From: Tomocerus qinae
Lineage: Eukaryota; Arthropoda; Collembola; Entomobryomorpha; Tomoceridae
DNA: 64,000 bases
Reading direction: 5' to 3'
Assembly: GCA_020055645.1 (NCBI GenBank)
Contig: CM034546.1
Span: 101,804,001 to 101,868,000, forward strand
The position numbers were made by a program, and so were the translations under genes. Shown piece after piece: positions 1 through 12,950 of this stretch (its first letter is position 1; each line of letters starts with the position of its first letter). The notes beneath the pieces are model-generated. The model was not told the origin of the DNA. It did no database searches and was given only the letters and a program-made list of their open reading frames with translations.

Positions 1-828
1 CTAGATAGCTCAACTTTCAAACAGATTCTTACCATTTATAATCCCTATGATTTTGCCATTCGATTTAAGCGTAAGTCCATTTGACCAAGTAATATTCATG
101 TAAATAACGTAAATAATGTATATTTTTTCTATTGTATACGGCACTGCTTTGTGTCATCTAATTAGTTTATTGTCTGTACAAATTTTTTTTGTTTACTTTT
201 AGTGAAAGGAACTAATAATCAGTTGTATGATGTCACGGAAGGCGCAGGCAAAATCAGCTCTAAAAATTCGTTAGACATAATAATTCGGCTTTTACCAAAT
301 CTTGTCAGTTCTACCTCCTCCGAACCCCTCCGACATAGAATACGTGTTTTTGTGTACGACTACCAAACAAAATCTCTTCTTGGTCACACAGATGTTCTCT
401 CCGTCGTTCACTTCGGAGGAATGTCCAGTCTTGATTCGGGAACGACAGAATCATTTCAAAGAAGTTCTGCTAGTAGTATAAATCCGTCAATTTCACAATC
501 TGGCAAAACTCGTTCTTTACCAGTTGGAGGAGGAAGAGGAGCAATATCAAATTTAAGTGATTATGCGGGCAGCAACTCTGGAGGTAATGCCAATGCTGGT
601 GGAGGTGGAGGAAGTCCTTACAGTCCAAATTATGTAGCTGTAGCCACTGCTGTTATTTGCATAGCATGTTTGATGTTACCAACTAGTGAAGAGTCTGGAG
701 GGTCAGCAAATTCTAACTCTGGAACTGTTTTTCCTACTTATCTTCAGCTAAGCGTGAACCAAAAGCTCTTGGCTGCGTACGCGTTAGGATTATCCAGTTT
801 TGCACTGTTTTTCCCAGCTCGTGGCTGA
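1..828 (+). CDS. MOSPD1: MOSPD1/MOSPD3-type MSP-domain ER membrane protein (3' part, 5' end outside window)
   Basis: Two exons are visible, 1-70 and 203-828, joined in phase (231 residues), with the 5' end beyond the left edge. Exon 1 reads KQILTIYNPYDFAIRFK, the core of an MSP (major sperm protein) domain, followed by a conserved strand ending YDVTEGAGKISSK and LDIIIRLL. The C-terminus has two hydrophobic segments, YVAVATAVICIACLMLP and LSVNQKLLAAYALGLSSF; the second is nearly identical to the end of vertebrate MOSPD1, as I remember that sequence. Family members sit in the ER membrane and use the MSP domain to bind FFAT/FFNT-like motifs at membrane contact sites. Between the MSP domain and the membrane segments lies an unusual Gly/Ser/Asn-rich linker of about 90 residues. 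The choice between MOSPD1 and MOSPD3 cannot be made from this part. AATAAA signals lie at 1266 and 1288. Confidence 0.88.
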
Positions 829-3800
829 CAGTTGATTCATTAATATCTAATTGCATGAACAGTCTCCGTCTCCAAACGTATTTGACCCTATTTGTATAAC
901 CAAAATCATTTATCATCAAATAACAATTTCACAATGTTTATTGTATAGCGCATTTGGATGGCTTGTATAGCTATAGATATCCTGTAATATTTAATCAATT
1001 CAATGACTAAACGTGTTTGTGGTTAGCTATTTGTCCATTGACTGTCTACAAGTAGCTTGTACTTTTGATAACTCTTTAATAACTAAATTAATATTTAAAA
1101 TTACGTAATTAATATTTAAAATTAGTAGTAGCATTTTTCTGAACATTTTTGTATATAAAGTAATCAACTTGAATCTTTTATACAACTTATATCTGTAGTC
1201 TGTAGCAGCATTAGTAATCCTTGGAATTAGACAAGTGTGATATAATAATCTGAACTCTGAACATAAATAAACTAAATTAAAAGCGCAAATAAAGAAGTCC
1301 CGACTACAAATGTAAAAAATATAAGTAGTGATTAATGAACACTTTTGAAATACTAATGATAAGTTAAGTATTTCAACATTTAGTCATTCTTGATTGTAGT
1401 CTATAGCTATACTCAACCCGAGGTAGATATAGCTACTTCGTAAAGTAATAAATTACGAATCGATAATAATATATTTGCCTTGGGCTACTGCTATACTTTT
1501 AAGGTTTTAATTTAGTTACTAGACTAAAAATAGAACAATGATAATTATTATAATGAGAATTATTAGAAATGGTTTATTTTGAATATTGTTTTTCATAAAG
1601 TTTTTCTTGCATTTTGTTTACTTTCCATCGGTTGTAAAATAAATCGTAGATGTTTCCTATAGTCGATTAGATTCTTAAAGTTTATAATACGTTAAAACTT
1701 ATATATTTGTAGTACTTATGGTTAAACTTATTTGTTTGCGCCGACTTAATTATGTGTAGCTGAATGCAATTACGCCTACGGATTTTGTGTGACTTTCTCT
1801 GTCTTTGCTGCATAGCGTAGCATGTTTTGTTGTAAAAGATAACTCATTTTTTGTTAAATAGCTTAAATAGTGAAAATGTATCTATATTTACCAAGTACTT
1901 TTACTTTGCAAATGTGTTATGAATATCGAATTTCAGAATTTGATTCAATACAGTACATATTACCTATATTCATTCAGGAAGTCTTATGTATATGCTCAAG
2001 TACCTATACATAAAGCCATTAAGGTCTAGGCACTGAATAAGTAATGATTTGACTTTTGAAGGCCAAATTCGGCTCACACCATACAAGTCTTTTGTGTGTA
2101 CCTTTATCATATACTTTGTTAAGTTAAATAGTTTTTATTATAGTTTATTAATACTAATTGTTTTGGAAACTTGGTACTGTATGAGTTGACGACTGCAGCT
2201 TAGCTTAAGTCCGACTGGACTACATTATTATGCGTTTATTATGATATAATTGATAAGATGAGAGAGGATTTATGTAGTCAGGGATGTTTAATATAGTTAA
2301 ACATTTGTAATCTGTTAATCATTAGTAATGTGCACGTAGTTGCCAATTTATGCCTATATCCTATGATAATAATAACTATTATAAGGAATTGACTCATAAA
2401 CTTAAAACTTACTATACTAAACTTGTTATGCATATGCATATTCAATAATATGGATGCAATAGTTGTAGCTACAGCTAAACTTAAATTACTCAAGCTGCTG
2501 CAGAGGTTGCCTTCAGTTATGATTAAATACGGAGAGTTGAACTTCACATGTACAAATAAATAATTAAGTGTCCAAAACGCATAGTGTAAGTATTTCGTGA
2601 ATCAAGTACGTACGACAACGACATTTAGTAAAGATTAGGCATAGCGGTATAGATTATTTACAATTACAATAAAATGACAGACAACAAAACGTGGGCGATG
2701 TATTGTGTGTGTACTACGTGTTAATTGCTCCAGCGCAACTTTCATGCAAAACTCGAGCAAAGTATTGATATTGAATAAAAAAAATGACATTTCTTTCTTA
2801 CGTACTTATACATCCTTTTCTTTTCCTTCCGTTGTCATTTGCGTAGCACTTTCCATACTATGACGTGTATTTGGAATTTGAGCATACAGTGCATCACCAA
2901 AACTGCTAGGGTTAGCCCTAAAATAAATAAACTGTCACACGGAAGCAAGAGTTTTGCGTAGACAGAGCTTTACTTGCGTTGTTCCATTTGAGACACGAGT
3001 GTAAACGATAATTATTTTATTCCAATCTTAGTCTCAATCTCAATACATTCTAAACCATGAAACATTTTTTTCGTTAATTGCTTAGTGAAAGTTGTCTATG
3101 AAGAAATTTTTTTTAATCTGTAAAAGTAATTGTGTTAGGTGTATAGAAATTTAACTTTATCTCACTGTAGAAGGTCTTATTCAGATACAATGGCCAGTTA
3201 AACTTCACTATAGTCTATAGTCATTCCTATCAATTATTATGACTCTCTTTAAGATCATCCTACCCGATTTTGTAACAAACGTCAGCTAGAAAAATACCTA
3301 TGATTATAACACAGAATGTATAGACTGTGGTATATCATTGATTAAGACGGAGAAATTCAATCCATGATATGATGCATCTAAGACTAAGACCATGGCTTAT
3401 GAATGCCTACAAAAAGCTCTTTTGATGTTTTGTTACAAAATAAATCAGGGTTCATCACGTCCATGTGATATAACAATCATTTTACAATAGAAAGGTACCA
3501 ATTCAACTTAAAAATCATCGTTCCATGAAGTTCCTTTTGCTAGTTAGTTATATTTTGTCCACCATGCATGTATTTATTTACATGTATTTATTCAATTTTT
3601 GTATTCGTTTACCAGTAAGCAAATGCATTATGTAAGGGTTTCTATGGCTAAAACCATCCAAAACTTTTGCATGTGCCCTGAATAATAAATTTATGGTCGT
3701 CTGCACCAGTGACCACCGCACCATTTTATTGACCACTTTTTCTGCATCTTTTCTCAATATAGTACCTGTCCATAATGGATTTCTCAAAAAGCTGTTTATA

Positions 3801-4138
3801 TCTCACACTTTTATGTATTTCTGGTTTGATTCGGCTTACTGCTGTTGAATGCGGACGTGTGTTAGGGAAGGCTAAAGGTTGCAGCTTCGTTTATCATTTT
3901 GCACTGGCTACAGTTTTTTGAAGATTTAAATTGAGTTCTGAATGTGAAACTTATATAGTAGAAATTGAGTTTAAAGTAACGGTTCATGTGACTTTCACCA
4001 TTCCCTTTCACATGCGAAAGTCATATGACTTTCACTGTGAAAGTTCTACACGGAAAGTTGTAGTATCCTAATAGTAATAACTCTAAAGAGAAAACTCATT
4101 TAAATAAAGAAAGCTGTAACAGTAGCGTTCTAATTTAG
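829..4138. other. MOSPD 3' UTR and intergenic DNA
   Basis: This stretch is AT-rich with no supported exon. The first ~460 bases are probably the 3' UTR of the MOSPD gene, with AATAAA at 1266-1271 and 1288-1293. The last ~150 bases contain an array of GAAAGT boxes upstream of the next gene, listed separately. Short open stretches here have no recognisable similarity. Confidence 0.6.
3989..4055. promoter_or_regulatory. Cluster of GAAAGT/ACTTTC boxes with an 18-bp perfect palindrome
   Basis: Within about 65 bases there are six copies of the hexamer GAAAGT or a close variant, in both orientations. The centre, 4016-4033, is a perfect palindrome: GAAAGTCATATGACTTTC. The cluster ends about 85 bases before the ATG of the secreted-protein gene at 4139. 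The spacing and symmetry suggest binding sites for a dimeric transcription factor; the factor is unknown. Confidence 0.45.
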
Positions 4139-5896
4139 ATGCAGAATTGCAGATGGAAATATACAAGGACTATATGGAGCATACATATATCGCTACTTTT
4201 ACTGCTGTTAATTTCTAATGTAACAATAATGATCAGAAATGTGATTGCATTGCAGTTGAGAATTTACTGGTACAAAATGAGAAAGATCATAGTGAAGTGA
4301 AAAGATTTGCCACAAAGGAGGATAGCATTGAAAAAGATGCTCTGGTCAAAATTAAAAGTAAGAAAAAGAAAAGAGATGCGAGCTTGGCTTTACTGCAAAA
4401 ATATCAGCCCGTATTTCCAGATATCCAGCCAGAATACTATGATCCAATTTTGGAGAAGAGAAATACGAATGAAGATGCCATTGCTACTACCATAATGAAT
4501 AACAATGATAACGCAGTTTCTGGGAACTCCAATGTTTTTGGTACCAGTAAACAATTTTTGAAATAGACAAATAAAACACTCCGACTTACATGATTTTGAT
4601 AGACATAAATGCAAACAGAAACGGAGAAAAGAGGAAAATCACATCTTCATCTTCGTCATAAGACTCGTAAAAGGAATAAGGATGACCAGGCGCCATTAGC
4701 CATTCATATTGAAGAGACAATGGGTCTTTTAACTTCTACAGAGAATGTGCTACCAGTTCTAGAGGAGTTAATCCCGTTCATGCCTCCGAATGAGGATGTT
4801 ATGTCACCTGATGTTCCATATGCCTCAGTTTTTGATGTTTGGGCGAATAAAAATGTAAAATCAACGTCCTCGGGGACTATTGGGGTTACCACATCAAATT
4901 CGCCCACATTTCAAGGTAGTAATTCATGTTTCGAAAATTTAAGACAATATTCAGTTAGTTAGCAAGCTGTTACACATGGGTATCTTATTTCATTAACAGA
5001 TATTACGGAGCAGGATATTGGAAACGATTTATTTAGACTTGGGCGAAATGTCCAAGCTAAAATTATTGGACGAGCGGCAGCAGATGATGAAACTACTGTT
5101 ATCGATACTCCTCCAGTGAAATATGAAGGGACATTGGAAAACGCCAAAGCAGCATGTATACCTGATTACATAATTGCCCAAGAGATTTATGGACCAGAGG
5201 TACTTATTACCATACACATAATTTTACCATGGTTCAGTCATTTCCTTTTCTATAAGGATTCTTTAATATTGCTTTTTCCCCATAATGCAGTATTTATATA
5301 TATATAGCAAATTTTGTATATCCCAATATAGAGTGAATCAAACAAGAAGACTTGGGTGGATAATAATAAGGGTCAGATTTGTAACTACAATAAGTTTCTA
5401 AAGTGTCTAGATAAAGATAAGGCCACGACAGACAAAGGCGACTCAGAATCAGATTCAGATTCAAAAAAGACCTACTGTGGATGCATTTTACCTGAGTTAA
5501 TATATAATGGTGATAATTGGTAAATTTTATTAAGAATTTTATTTTTCTTATTCATTTTTTGGTTTATTCTAATAAAGACTATTTGATATTTTACAAGAAT
5601 ATTTGCAAATCTGTAGTTACATTCCTGCGGGTACGACAGAAAAATCCAAATGCCCGATAAAGATATCTCCTTCTGCTGGGAAGTTCCCTGGTGCCCCTGT
5701 CCTTTCTATTCCGTGCACCGCCAACTCAGAGTGTGTCCAAAGACCGGAATTTTTTGGTAGCCGTTGTATATGTAAACCCAACATAAAATTTCACCGAAAT
5801 ACTCAAACCTGTGGAAATGCCCCGAATACTATTTTCTATCCAATATTTCAAGTCTTGTTGGTACTAGGAGCTTTGGGGACCATCTTTGCATTGTGA
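4139..5896 (+). CDS. Uncharacterised secreted, probably GPI-anchored protein with a C-terminal EB/EGF-like Cys cluster
   Basis: I did not recognise this gene. Six exons keep phase throughout: 4139-4219, 4261-4540, 4619-4915, 5000-5199, 5332-5519, 5617-5896 (441 residues). The start is chosen because it opens a signal peptide with a run of leucines (HISLLLLLLISN). A basic, Lys/Arg-rich part follows (KIKSKKKKRD, RHKTRKRNKDD), then a segment rich in acidic residues, then a Cys-containing domain. The last exon has spacing resembling an EB or EGF-like module (PCTANSEC then SRCICKP and TC). The protein ends in a hydrophobic tail (FQVLLVLGALGTIFAL) with no charged residue after it, as in GPI-anchor signals. 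It probably sits on the cell surface. The first acceptor is ambiguous: AG at 4260 keeps frame from the signal peptide, while the stronger CAG at 4255 does not. The exon 1 junction is the weakest part of the model. Confidence 0.72.
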
Positions 5897-8790
5897 CTGT
5901 TTTCCATATATTCATTCACACTTTACATTTTTTTGCAAATTCTTATAATAATCTTAACTATGCATAATGCATATTATTATATGCAATTATACTAAAGATT
6001 CTTCAGATATACTTGCAGCTGTACCCACATATAGTCAATGTTTTTATGTGAGACCCATTCGCTTGTGTCTTTGAAAAGTAAATATGCACAATGTAATAAA
6101 AACTCAATACATAAATTAAAAAAATTGGGAATGTGATATTTGACAAAAGAAAAACATTTTTGAATCAATCCATCCATGGGGCAGTTTACTTTTGTCGGCT
6201 ACTCATTCCATATAATATTATGGTATACGTTGTTGTTTGGTCTCTGCATTTCAGTTATAAGAATTGAAAAAGTATATTATTAATATATGTATGTAAATAT
6301 GTATCTGGTGCTACTGGTAATACAGAGAAAAAAAATATTTTCTTGCTTCCTTGTATGTAGGTACTGCAAATTAAAAATGTTATCCAAAATGAGAATTGTG
6401 CGCATGTGATTAGGTGGGAGGTATATTAGTATCATTGCCATCTTTTTGTCTGCAATTAGTAATTGGATGTAAAGTGCAGTGGGCAATGTTGTCTTACTGT
6501 CTTTGAACGCATTTATGTACGTATCATAACTACTATTTAACATTTATTAATGAAGAGCAGCATTACATACTCTTAAGTGTGTTGGAATGGGTAAATCCAT
6601 GATGTGAAGCGTAGACAATGTAATTGGACCGGAGGTATATTGTTTAGCTGCATGTTTCATTTATGTTACATGTATTATGTGTGTCTTATTTTTATTGTGC
6701 TTTTGATACAAGAGATTTTTTGCAAACTGGAATTTTTGCAGGATTTTGCCAGTCTGAATACGCGATGGGTGTTAGTAAGTCCAAAAGCTATAAGGGCCAA
6801 GTGTACGTGTCTAAGTATTAAGTAGTATATAAGTGCATAGGATCATAGGACATAGTTTTTGTCACCCTTCAATAATAACACTACAGTATATTGCTACAAT
6901 AGTAGAGCTAAGTATAACTATGCAATACATATAGCTAAATACACAGCTAAGCAAAGGAAAATGTTCAATATTATTACTGATTACAGACAAACAGGGTGAT
7001 ACTCACCAATACAATCTGACTCTCTTCTGGCTGACATATACATAGAATAAGAGTGTCGGGTTTAGTTAGAGTAGGCAAAGCTAAAGGGGAAAGGTGGACT
7101 CTATACGTATGATAAGTATACCATGTATTTACAGCTTTACCTACTTTTACAAAACTACAGCGGATATAGCAGTAGTATAGTCATTCATAACACTGTATGT
7201 GGTAGTAGTCAATCTAGTCATTCATTTTCATACTAAGTTCCCTACTACTACGTAAGTACGCGAGTAGGTACTCTGAAGCAAACAGATTGCATTGAAGGTC
7301 TTTCCACAAGACAACTTTATTTTCAAGAAATCACCCAATCTTATCTAATCAACCCTAATAAGGAGGTAAGTGCTCTTAAATAATTGATTCATTTTAATCA
7401 AGTAAAACAAGCAATTGATTTTATGTCCAGTTGTCTTTTGTAGAAAGCCCAAATCTATCCTTTGTCCTTAGGAAGCTGTAAAGTACAAAGTTGGCTGGAC
7501 TTGCATTAACTTATTTGAAACATTATTTTGAAAAGGTATTTTTAGATAGATACTCTCTTCCTGTAGATTTCGTCTCGCTAATGACCTTTTTAAACTATGA
7601 GCTAATTAGATTTAGTGCTGCACTAAAAATTGTAGGTAATAAGCACTGGACTAAGCATTGTGCTCAACACAAAGCGATATAAAATAGAACCACAACACAA
7701 CTAGCGTTTTTAGTCATTCAAAACCAAAAAATATCTAATATATTAATGTCATTCTGTAATTTCTATAAGTATTATTTATGTTCGTTTAATAATGGATCTA
7801 ACTGTAAGTAATACATACACATACACGTGGGCGAATTTGAGTTTGAGTCAGTCTAAGTGCAGTTAAACTGTAAACAATATCAAATAAACATCAATGCAAA
7901 GATCGCCTAATTTAAAATGACAAGTCGTTGATGGACAAAAATCTAAGTGCTGCGTAGTGTCAATATAGATTTTGTAGATGACAATTTGATAAAAGGGCTT
8001 ATTCAAATCCAAACTTCAACAAACATCAACGTCCTTGTCTCCACAGATTTAATGCAGCAGTTAGTTTTAGGTATACATTGGTCGACAATGTCATTCCACT
8101 TACACATATTTTACAGTAAGAATTCGGAAAATTGACTGTAGAAGACAATTGGAGAAAAATACTCGTATGGAGTTGCAGCAGACAGATCTTTGCCTTCCTC
8201 CATCTTCTTCGTTTAAGCTTTTGAAACGATCTGCGGTCGAAAATTATAATTAGGGTGGAAAAATACTTGTGTTCAAATACTTGGCCACTCGAGTCGAGTG
8301 CACTCCATAGTATTTGCTAACAATAGGTGGTAGACGGTAGATATAGGTATTATTATTTCAATTTGCAATACTGGAGCTGTTGAAAAGTAATGTACAATAG
8401 TTATAATAATATTGCATTTGTATAAGTTAGTAAGTGGACTAATTACAAGGATTTCTATTCTGATAAATGTAATTTGCAATTACAATACTACCATGTGTTT
8501 TTTACCATTTCATTTAATTATTATTTACAGCAGATGTGAGTTTTCATAATTTCCATAGATATTTTACTTTTCTTTGTTTTCAGTTAAAATTAAACGGTGT
8601 AATCTTCCCGGTGTCGTCAACAGAGGGGAGATATTATTTTCAGCTATAGCTGCTCTGCATCTGTTCGGTTCCGGGTCATTCAACCAAGCCGTCAGCCATC
8701 AAAGTCAAAAATAATATCTGTATAAATAATCTTTGGGGGAAGATTTAGGGAAATAGTCTTTATTCTTTTGAATTCTAATTACCATACCTT
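5897..8790. other. Intergenic DNA, then AUP1 upstream region
   Basis: AT-rich, with only short random-looking open stretches. The section 8590-8720 is less AT-rich than its surroundings and lies just upstream of the AUP1 start, so it may hold that gene's promoter and 5' UTR. No TATA box stands out, and nothing else could be supported. Confidence 0.5.
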
Positions 8791-10236
8791 ATGGGAGAAC
8801 AAGTCACTATAGAACAACTATTTCATAAGTCATGGTAAGTATCGTGGTCGGTGAAAACAAGATTTTCATGAATTATTCCGCATAAAAATTTCATTTCAAA
8901 GAAATTTAGTAACAAAATCGTTACCTATTTTCAGGTTTCGTCCATTCGGACTAAGTACCCTGTTGCTTATTCTTTATGCCCCCATAGGGGTTTGTCTTGT
9001 TATTATACGGCTGTTTATGGCTATACAGTTTTTCCTTTTGGCTTGCGTACTTCCTCCCTCAAAAATCCGTCAGTAAGTAATTAATTATTTATTAGTAAGT
9101 ATTAGAATTATGACGGTTTCTAATTTTTTGTTTTTAATCCCTCATTTCTTTTCTTTTTGTAAATAGGAAATGTATGCGAATCATGAGTTGCGTGCTGGGG
9201 ATGACTGTTTGTAGTGATGGAGAAATTCAACCCGGTGGAAAAGTCTTCGTGTCAAATCATATCAGTGAATTAGATCACTTGGCTATTCATTTGTCTACAA
9301 ATGCTTTTACTGTAAGAAAAATTCAATTGGCTTTTGCAATTCGAAACTTTTGTGACTCACATGATTTTTTATGATTTAATAGCCAACCAAAAGACAAATT
9401 CCAGGGATCATATCAGATTCTTTGGCAATGGTCGAGATCGACGGAGATAATCTAACTAGAGATGATATAGATTCATCTGAAGAACCATGGCTATTATTCC
9501 CTGAGGGAGAATCTACAAATGGAAAAGCAGGACTCCTCTCATTTTCGGCCGTTGAACTTCCCGAAGGTTTGGTTGTCCAGCCTATTGCTCTACAAGTCTC
9601 CCGTTATTTCTTCAACCCTAACTCGTTGTCCGGATCTCTCAGTCAACAAATTTTAATCTCCTTATTTGTTCCCAATACACATTTTTCTATGAGGTACAGT
9701 ACATATTGTGCTAAAGTTTACTTAAGTGTTTATGACCTAGTTTTTGGCCATTTTACACTAAAACGTTTGAAATTAATTTAAACTAAAACATTATGGTTGT
9801 AATGTACAGGTTCCTGCAACCAGAAATTGTTGATGCAGAGGGATTATGGAAACAGAAAAGTCAAGCAGTTATCGCACAAGCTTTGAATCTGACAACTACA
9901 AAATTTGATGAGTCTGACAAAGCAGAATGGAAGAAACGTGTGTTTTTCCGCCCACCCAGTTTAGCGACCATGGCAAGGGCAGTGCAACAGCAATTGTCTC
10001 CTCATATTCTCTCTCCGGAAACGATAATAGCAGCCCTGCAAAGAACAGGCTCTGTTGAAGCAGCCGTGGAAAGTCTTAGGCAAACGTGCGTCGGGAGTGC
10101 TTCTGGTGTTCCACCTTCCACATTTTCAAAAAATGCTGCTCAGCGTATGATGTCCTTTCAGGAACGAAAAAGGATAATGATTGCCAATGCAAGACAAAAG
10201 TATATTGAGAAACATGGGCTTAACATAGCAGGATAG
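8791..10236 (+). CDS. AUP1: AUP1, lipid-droplet/ERAD acyltransferase-like protein
   Basis: Five exons (8791-8834, 8935-9072, 9167-9311, 9383-9693, 9810-10236) encode 354 residues, slightly shorter than human AUP1 (about 410). In order: an N-terminal hydrophobic hairpin (LLLILYAPIGVCLVIIRLF) that anchors the protein in ER and lipid-droplet membranes; an acyltransferase-like region with NHISELD and LFPEGESTNG; a CUE domain near LSPETIIAALQRTGSVEAA, which binds ubiquitin; and a C-terminal G2BR segment, MSFQERKRIMIANARQKY, which in the known family recruits the E2 enzyme UBE2G2. AUP1 links lipid droplets to ER-associated degradation. All three modules are present, so the gene looks intact. It converges with TMEM186, with about 600 bases between stop codons. 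A poly(A) signal AATAAA lies at 10363-10368. Confidence 0.93.
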
Positions 10237-10833
10237 ATATTTATACTATACTATACGCTATACGTACATACAATGGAAATACTTGTCTAATTATTAGAGT
10301 TATTCATTACAAATGCGCAATTAACTGAAGGAAAAACGTCTCATTTGTCTTATGCATCACTAAATAAAGTTAAGTGCTTATAAATGTTAGTATTTCTCGT
10401 GAACACTTTACTGGAATCTTCATGTGTGAATTCGTAATATATATACCTTAAATGCTTATAATAACATGTTAAGCTATTTTTTAGTGATTGTGTTGTCGTC
10501 GTTGTCTGTCGAAACGATTAAATGTATATTACTGGTGAATCAACTCATATTGACAAGATTTTTCAGTTTATTGACTTTCCACAATACATATCTATTATTC
10601 GGCTCCTTTCCTAGGATTAAATGAAACTATTTCCTATAAAATACTTGTCACTAGCATATTCATGTCTTATATTATATAGTATTTTCATAATATGCAATGA
10701 ATCACAATTGCAATAAATAAACAAAATCATATATTCTATATATGGTATTAGCATATCTGAATGATTTTAAAATGATTAATATACAAGCAGGATAAAAGCA
10801 GATTTTTTTTCAAAGAGTGAAGATCTACCTATA
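10237..10833. other. Convergent 3' intergenic region between AUP1 and TMEM186
   Basis: The two genes end facing each other here. AATAAA at 10363 serves AUP1. The rest is AT-rich and is probably 3' UTR of both genes. No further element is seen. Confidence 0.5.
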
Positions 10834-11721
10834 CTATGGAGGTAAGCCACCAAATATAATTCCAAATTTCTCTTCGTCAATTACTGTTCCATATTTGAAC
10901 GAAATATTATACTCGTCATTCTCGTCAGTGTCTGTGAACTGCTTAACTTTTATATATGCAGTTTCGTAGTTTACTACATATTCAGATAGAGGAACAATTT
11001 CTTTAATGGGTATAAATTCATCAACTCGCCCGCCCCAAAAGTCCAAACGAGCAATCCGAACGGTTTTCAAGGGATTTTCTGTTTTTGAAACGTACACACG
11101 TCCAATAAGGCGAGTAAAGAAATTTCCGACAACGTAAAGCATTGTAGCTGCAAAAATTAATTAATTAATCTATTAATTAGTAATCAATTTTAAGACCACA
11201 ATTTTCTACAAAACGGGTATTTGAGATATTTACATACATGCCAAAATAGATCCTCCTAGTGCTATGTACACTGAATTTACATCGACAATTTGATAGACGA
11301 AACCGGCAATGGTCATCGGAACAGCCATTAATATTGTGAAAGCAGTTTGTGCGATTTTAAATCGTTGAAGTACACGGGCGGCAACGATTTGATCACAACG
11401 GTATATTGGAGCCCATTCGGACATTTCGTCTTCATTTTCAGTTCTTTTAACTTTTTCATCTTCAATAGGAGCTAATTTTATTTTCTGTTCACTCCTATTT
11501 AACATATTTAGCTTTTTACTGCTTTTTACTGGTGTATTTTCATTTATATTTTTAAGGCTTTGGCATGATGAGAGATATCTACAGTGATGAGGAATATTTC
11601 CGAAAATTCTCTTCCAAGGTGTGTAAGGAAACAGTCTATATCTGGAAAAGGACGCTGGCACCCGGCTTGTGGAGATAAATACTGTCCAGCAAATGCGAGA
11701 GGACATCGGAAATGAAGACAT
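10834..11721 (-). CDS. TMEM186: TMEM186, mitochondrial complex I assembly factor
   Basis: Two exons on the minus strand, 11238-11721 and 10834-11147, encode 265 residues. The N-terminus is basic and poor in acidic residues (SSRICWTVFISTSRVPASFSR), as expected of a mitochondrial targeting sequence. The middle holds the family core WAPIYRCDQIVAARVLQRFK, followed by two membrane segments: TAFTILMAVPMTIAGFVY, and a second (VYIALGGSILASTMLYVVG) formed across the splice junction. A soluble C-terminal domain follows, with RLIGRVYV. In mammals TMEM186 belongs to the MCIA complex that helps build respiratory complex I in the inner membrane. The ATG at 11721 is preferred over an in-frame upstream ATG at 11772 because it begins a better targeting peptide, though the longer form cannot be excluded. 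Assignment is by remembered family features. Confidence 0.83.
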
Positions 11722-12950
11722 TTTACTGGGGACAAGCAAAAAATGTATAACGATTATGTAACCAAAAAACAAAAGTATATATCTAATGCATTTCTAATAT
11801 TTTAAGACTTCCATATTACACTTTTTATTCTGATTTTATTTTAATAAATGCTTAGCCTAAGAATTTCATGAGTTTTTGCCAATTCTCACCCCGAAGATAA
11901 CGAACTTAATAAAAATTCTTCCTTTACTGTCCCATGCACTTATATAATATAAACTGTTTAATTTCTATCGCAATTTCTGCAATCTGGTTCGTAATTCTAC
12001 CTTGTACATGTGTACAAGTTAATTAATAATTAATGTTTAGTTTGCTTTCACTACATTTATGCATAAGCAAGATTTTATCAAATTATCCAGGAAAAGAAGT
12101 TCATAAGGATATTTCTTGGATATAAAATTTGCTTGACTGGGAAAATTGCTATTGCTCCCGCCATTCTTTCCCATCCATGCTGTGAAACAAGATACATTTC
12201 TCAATGGACTCAATTCCCATTAAACGCCTAACCTAGAGTTCACTTCACATAGTTTGTTCTGTTCTTTTGAGTTATCTTTTCAAGACTTCCGTCCTACCTT
12301 CATGTCATATTATATTGAAAAACTAAAAAATCAAGAAATCGCCTCCCGTTGAGGACTAATAATTCACACCAGGCAATTGAAGGACTGAAAGATAGAGAAA
12401 GTTTCTTGGAACGACTTGAGTCATGAGTCATCATGAGAAAGTGCTGTTAACCGTTTTTAATTTATCCAGGAATAATTTGTACCCATTCTTTCATTAAGTC
12501 TTTGTACTTGTACTGTACACCTTACTTTATGCACTATGCTGCACCTTACAACGCTATTTCTCATTATTTCTTCAATTTCTTATTTGCATCATTATATACA
12601 TTGAGATCATTATGAATGCTGAAATTTTGAGTCTTCTTGTGTCATGCCATCATGTTTCAGTTCAGACTAATGAAAGTACAAGGATTATCCTACAAATACC
12701 TTAACATCTTTGGGTTGAAAAATATTTATCGTAGCGATCGTATAGAATAAATACTTTATTACATGAGAATGAAAAGAAGTAATAAATATTATTTAATTGC
12801 ATAACTAAAAGAGTTTTAATTGACATCTACATTAAAGCGACAAAATCATAACAATTTAGAAAACAAAAATTAATGTATCAATGAGAGTCTATAAGTAATA
12901 TTTGTCATGTCGTAAATTCGGCAAGTCGGTATAATATTTAAACAGCAACC
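11722..12950. other. Intergenic DNA between TMEM186 and the odorant-binding-like gene
   Basis: AT-rich, with no supported exon. A minus-strand AATAAA (TTTATT at 12755-12760) lies about 190 bases past the stop of the odorant-binding-like gene and may be its poly(A) signal. TMEM186's promoter should lie just above 11721, but no TATA box is evident. Confidence 0.45.

Noticed and set aside
3578-3787. 69-codon minus-strand open frame
   Set aside because: No start context, splice partner, domain or neighbouring coding sequence; expected by chance.
11722-11772. Upstream in-frame ATG extending TMEM186 by 17 residues
   Set aside because: The extension is hydrophobic and weakens the mitochondrial targeting character; the downstream ATG is preferred, without proof.
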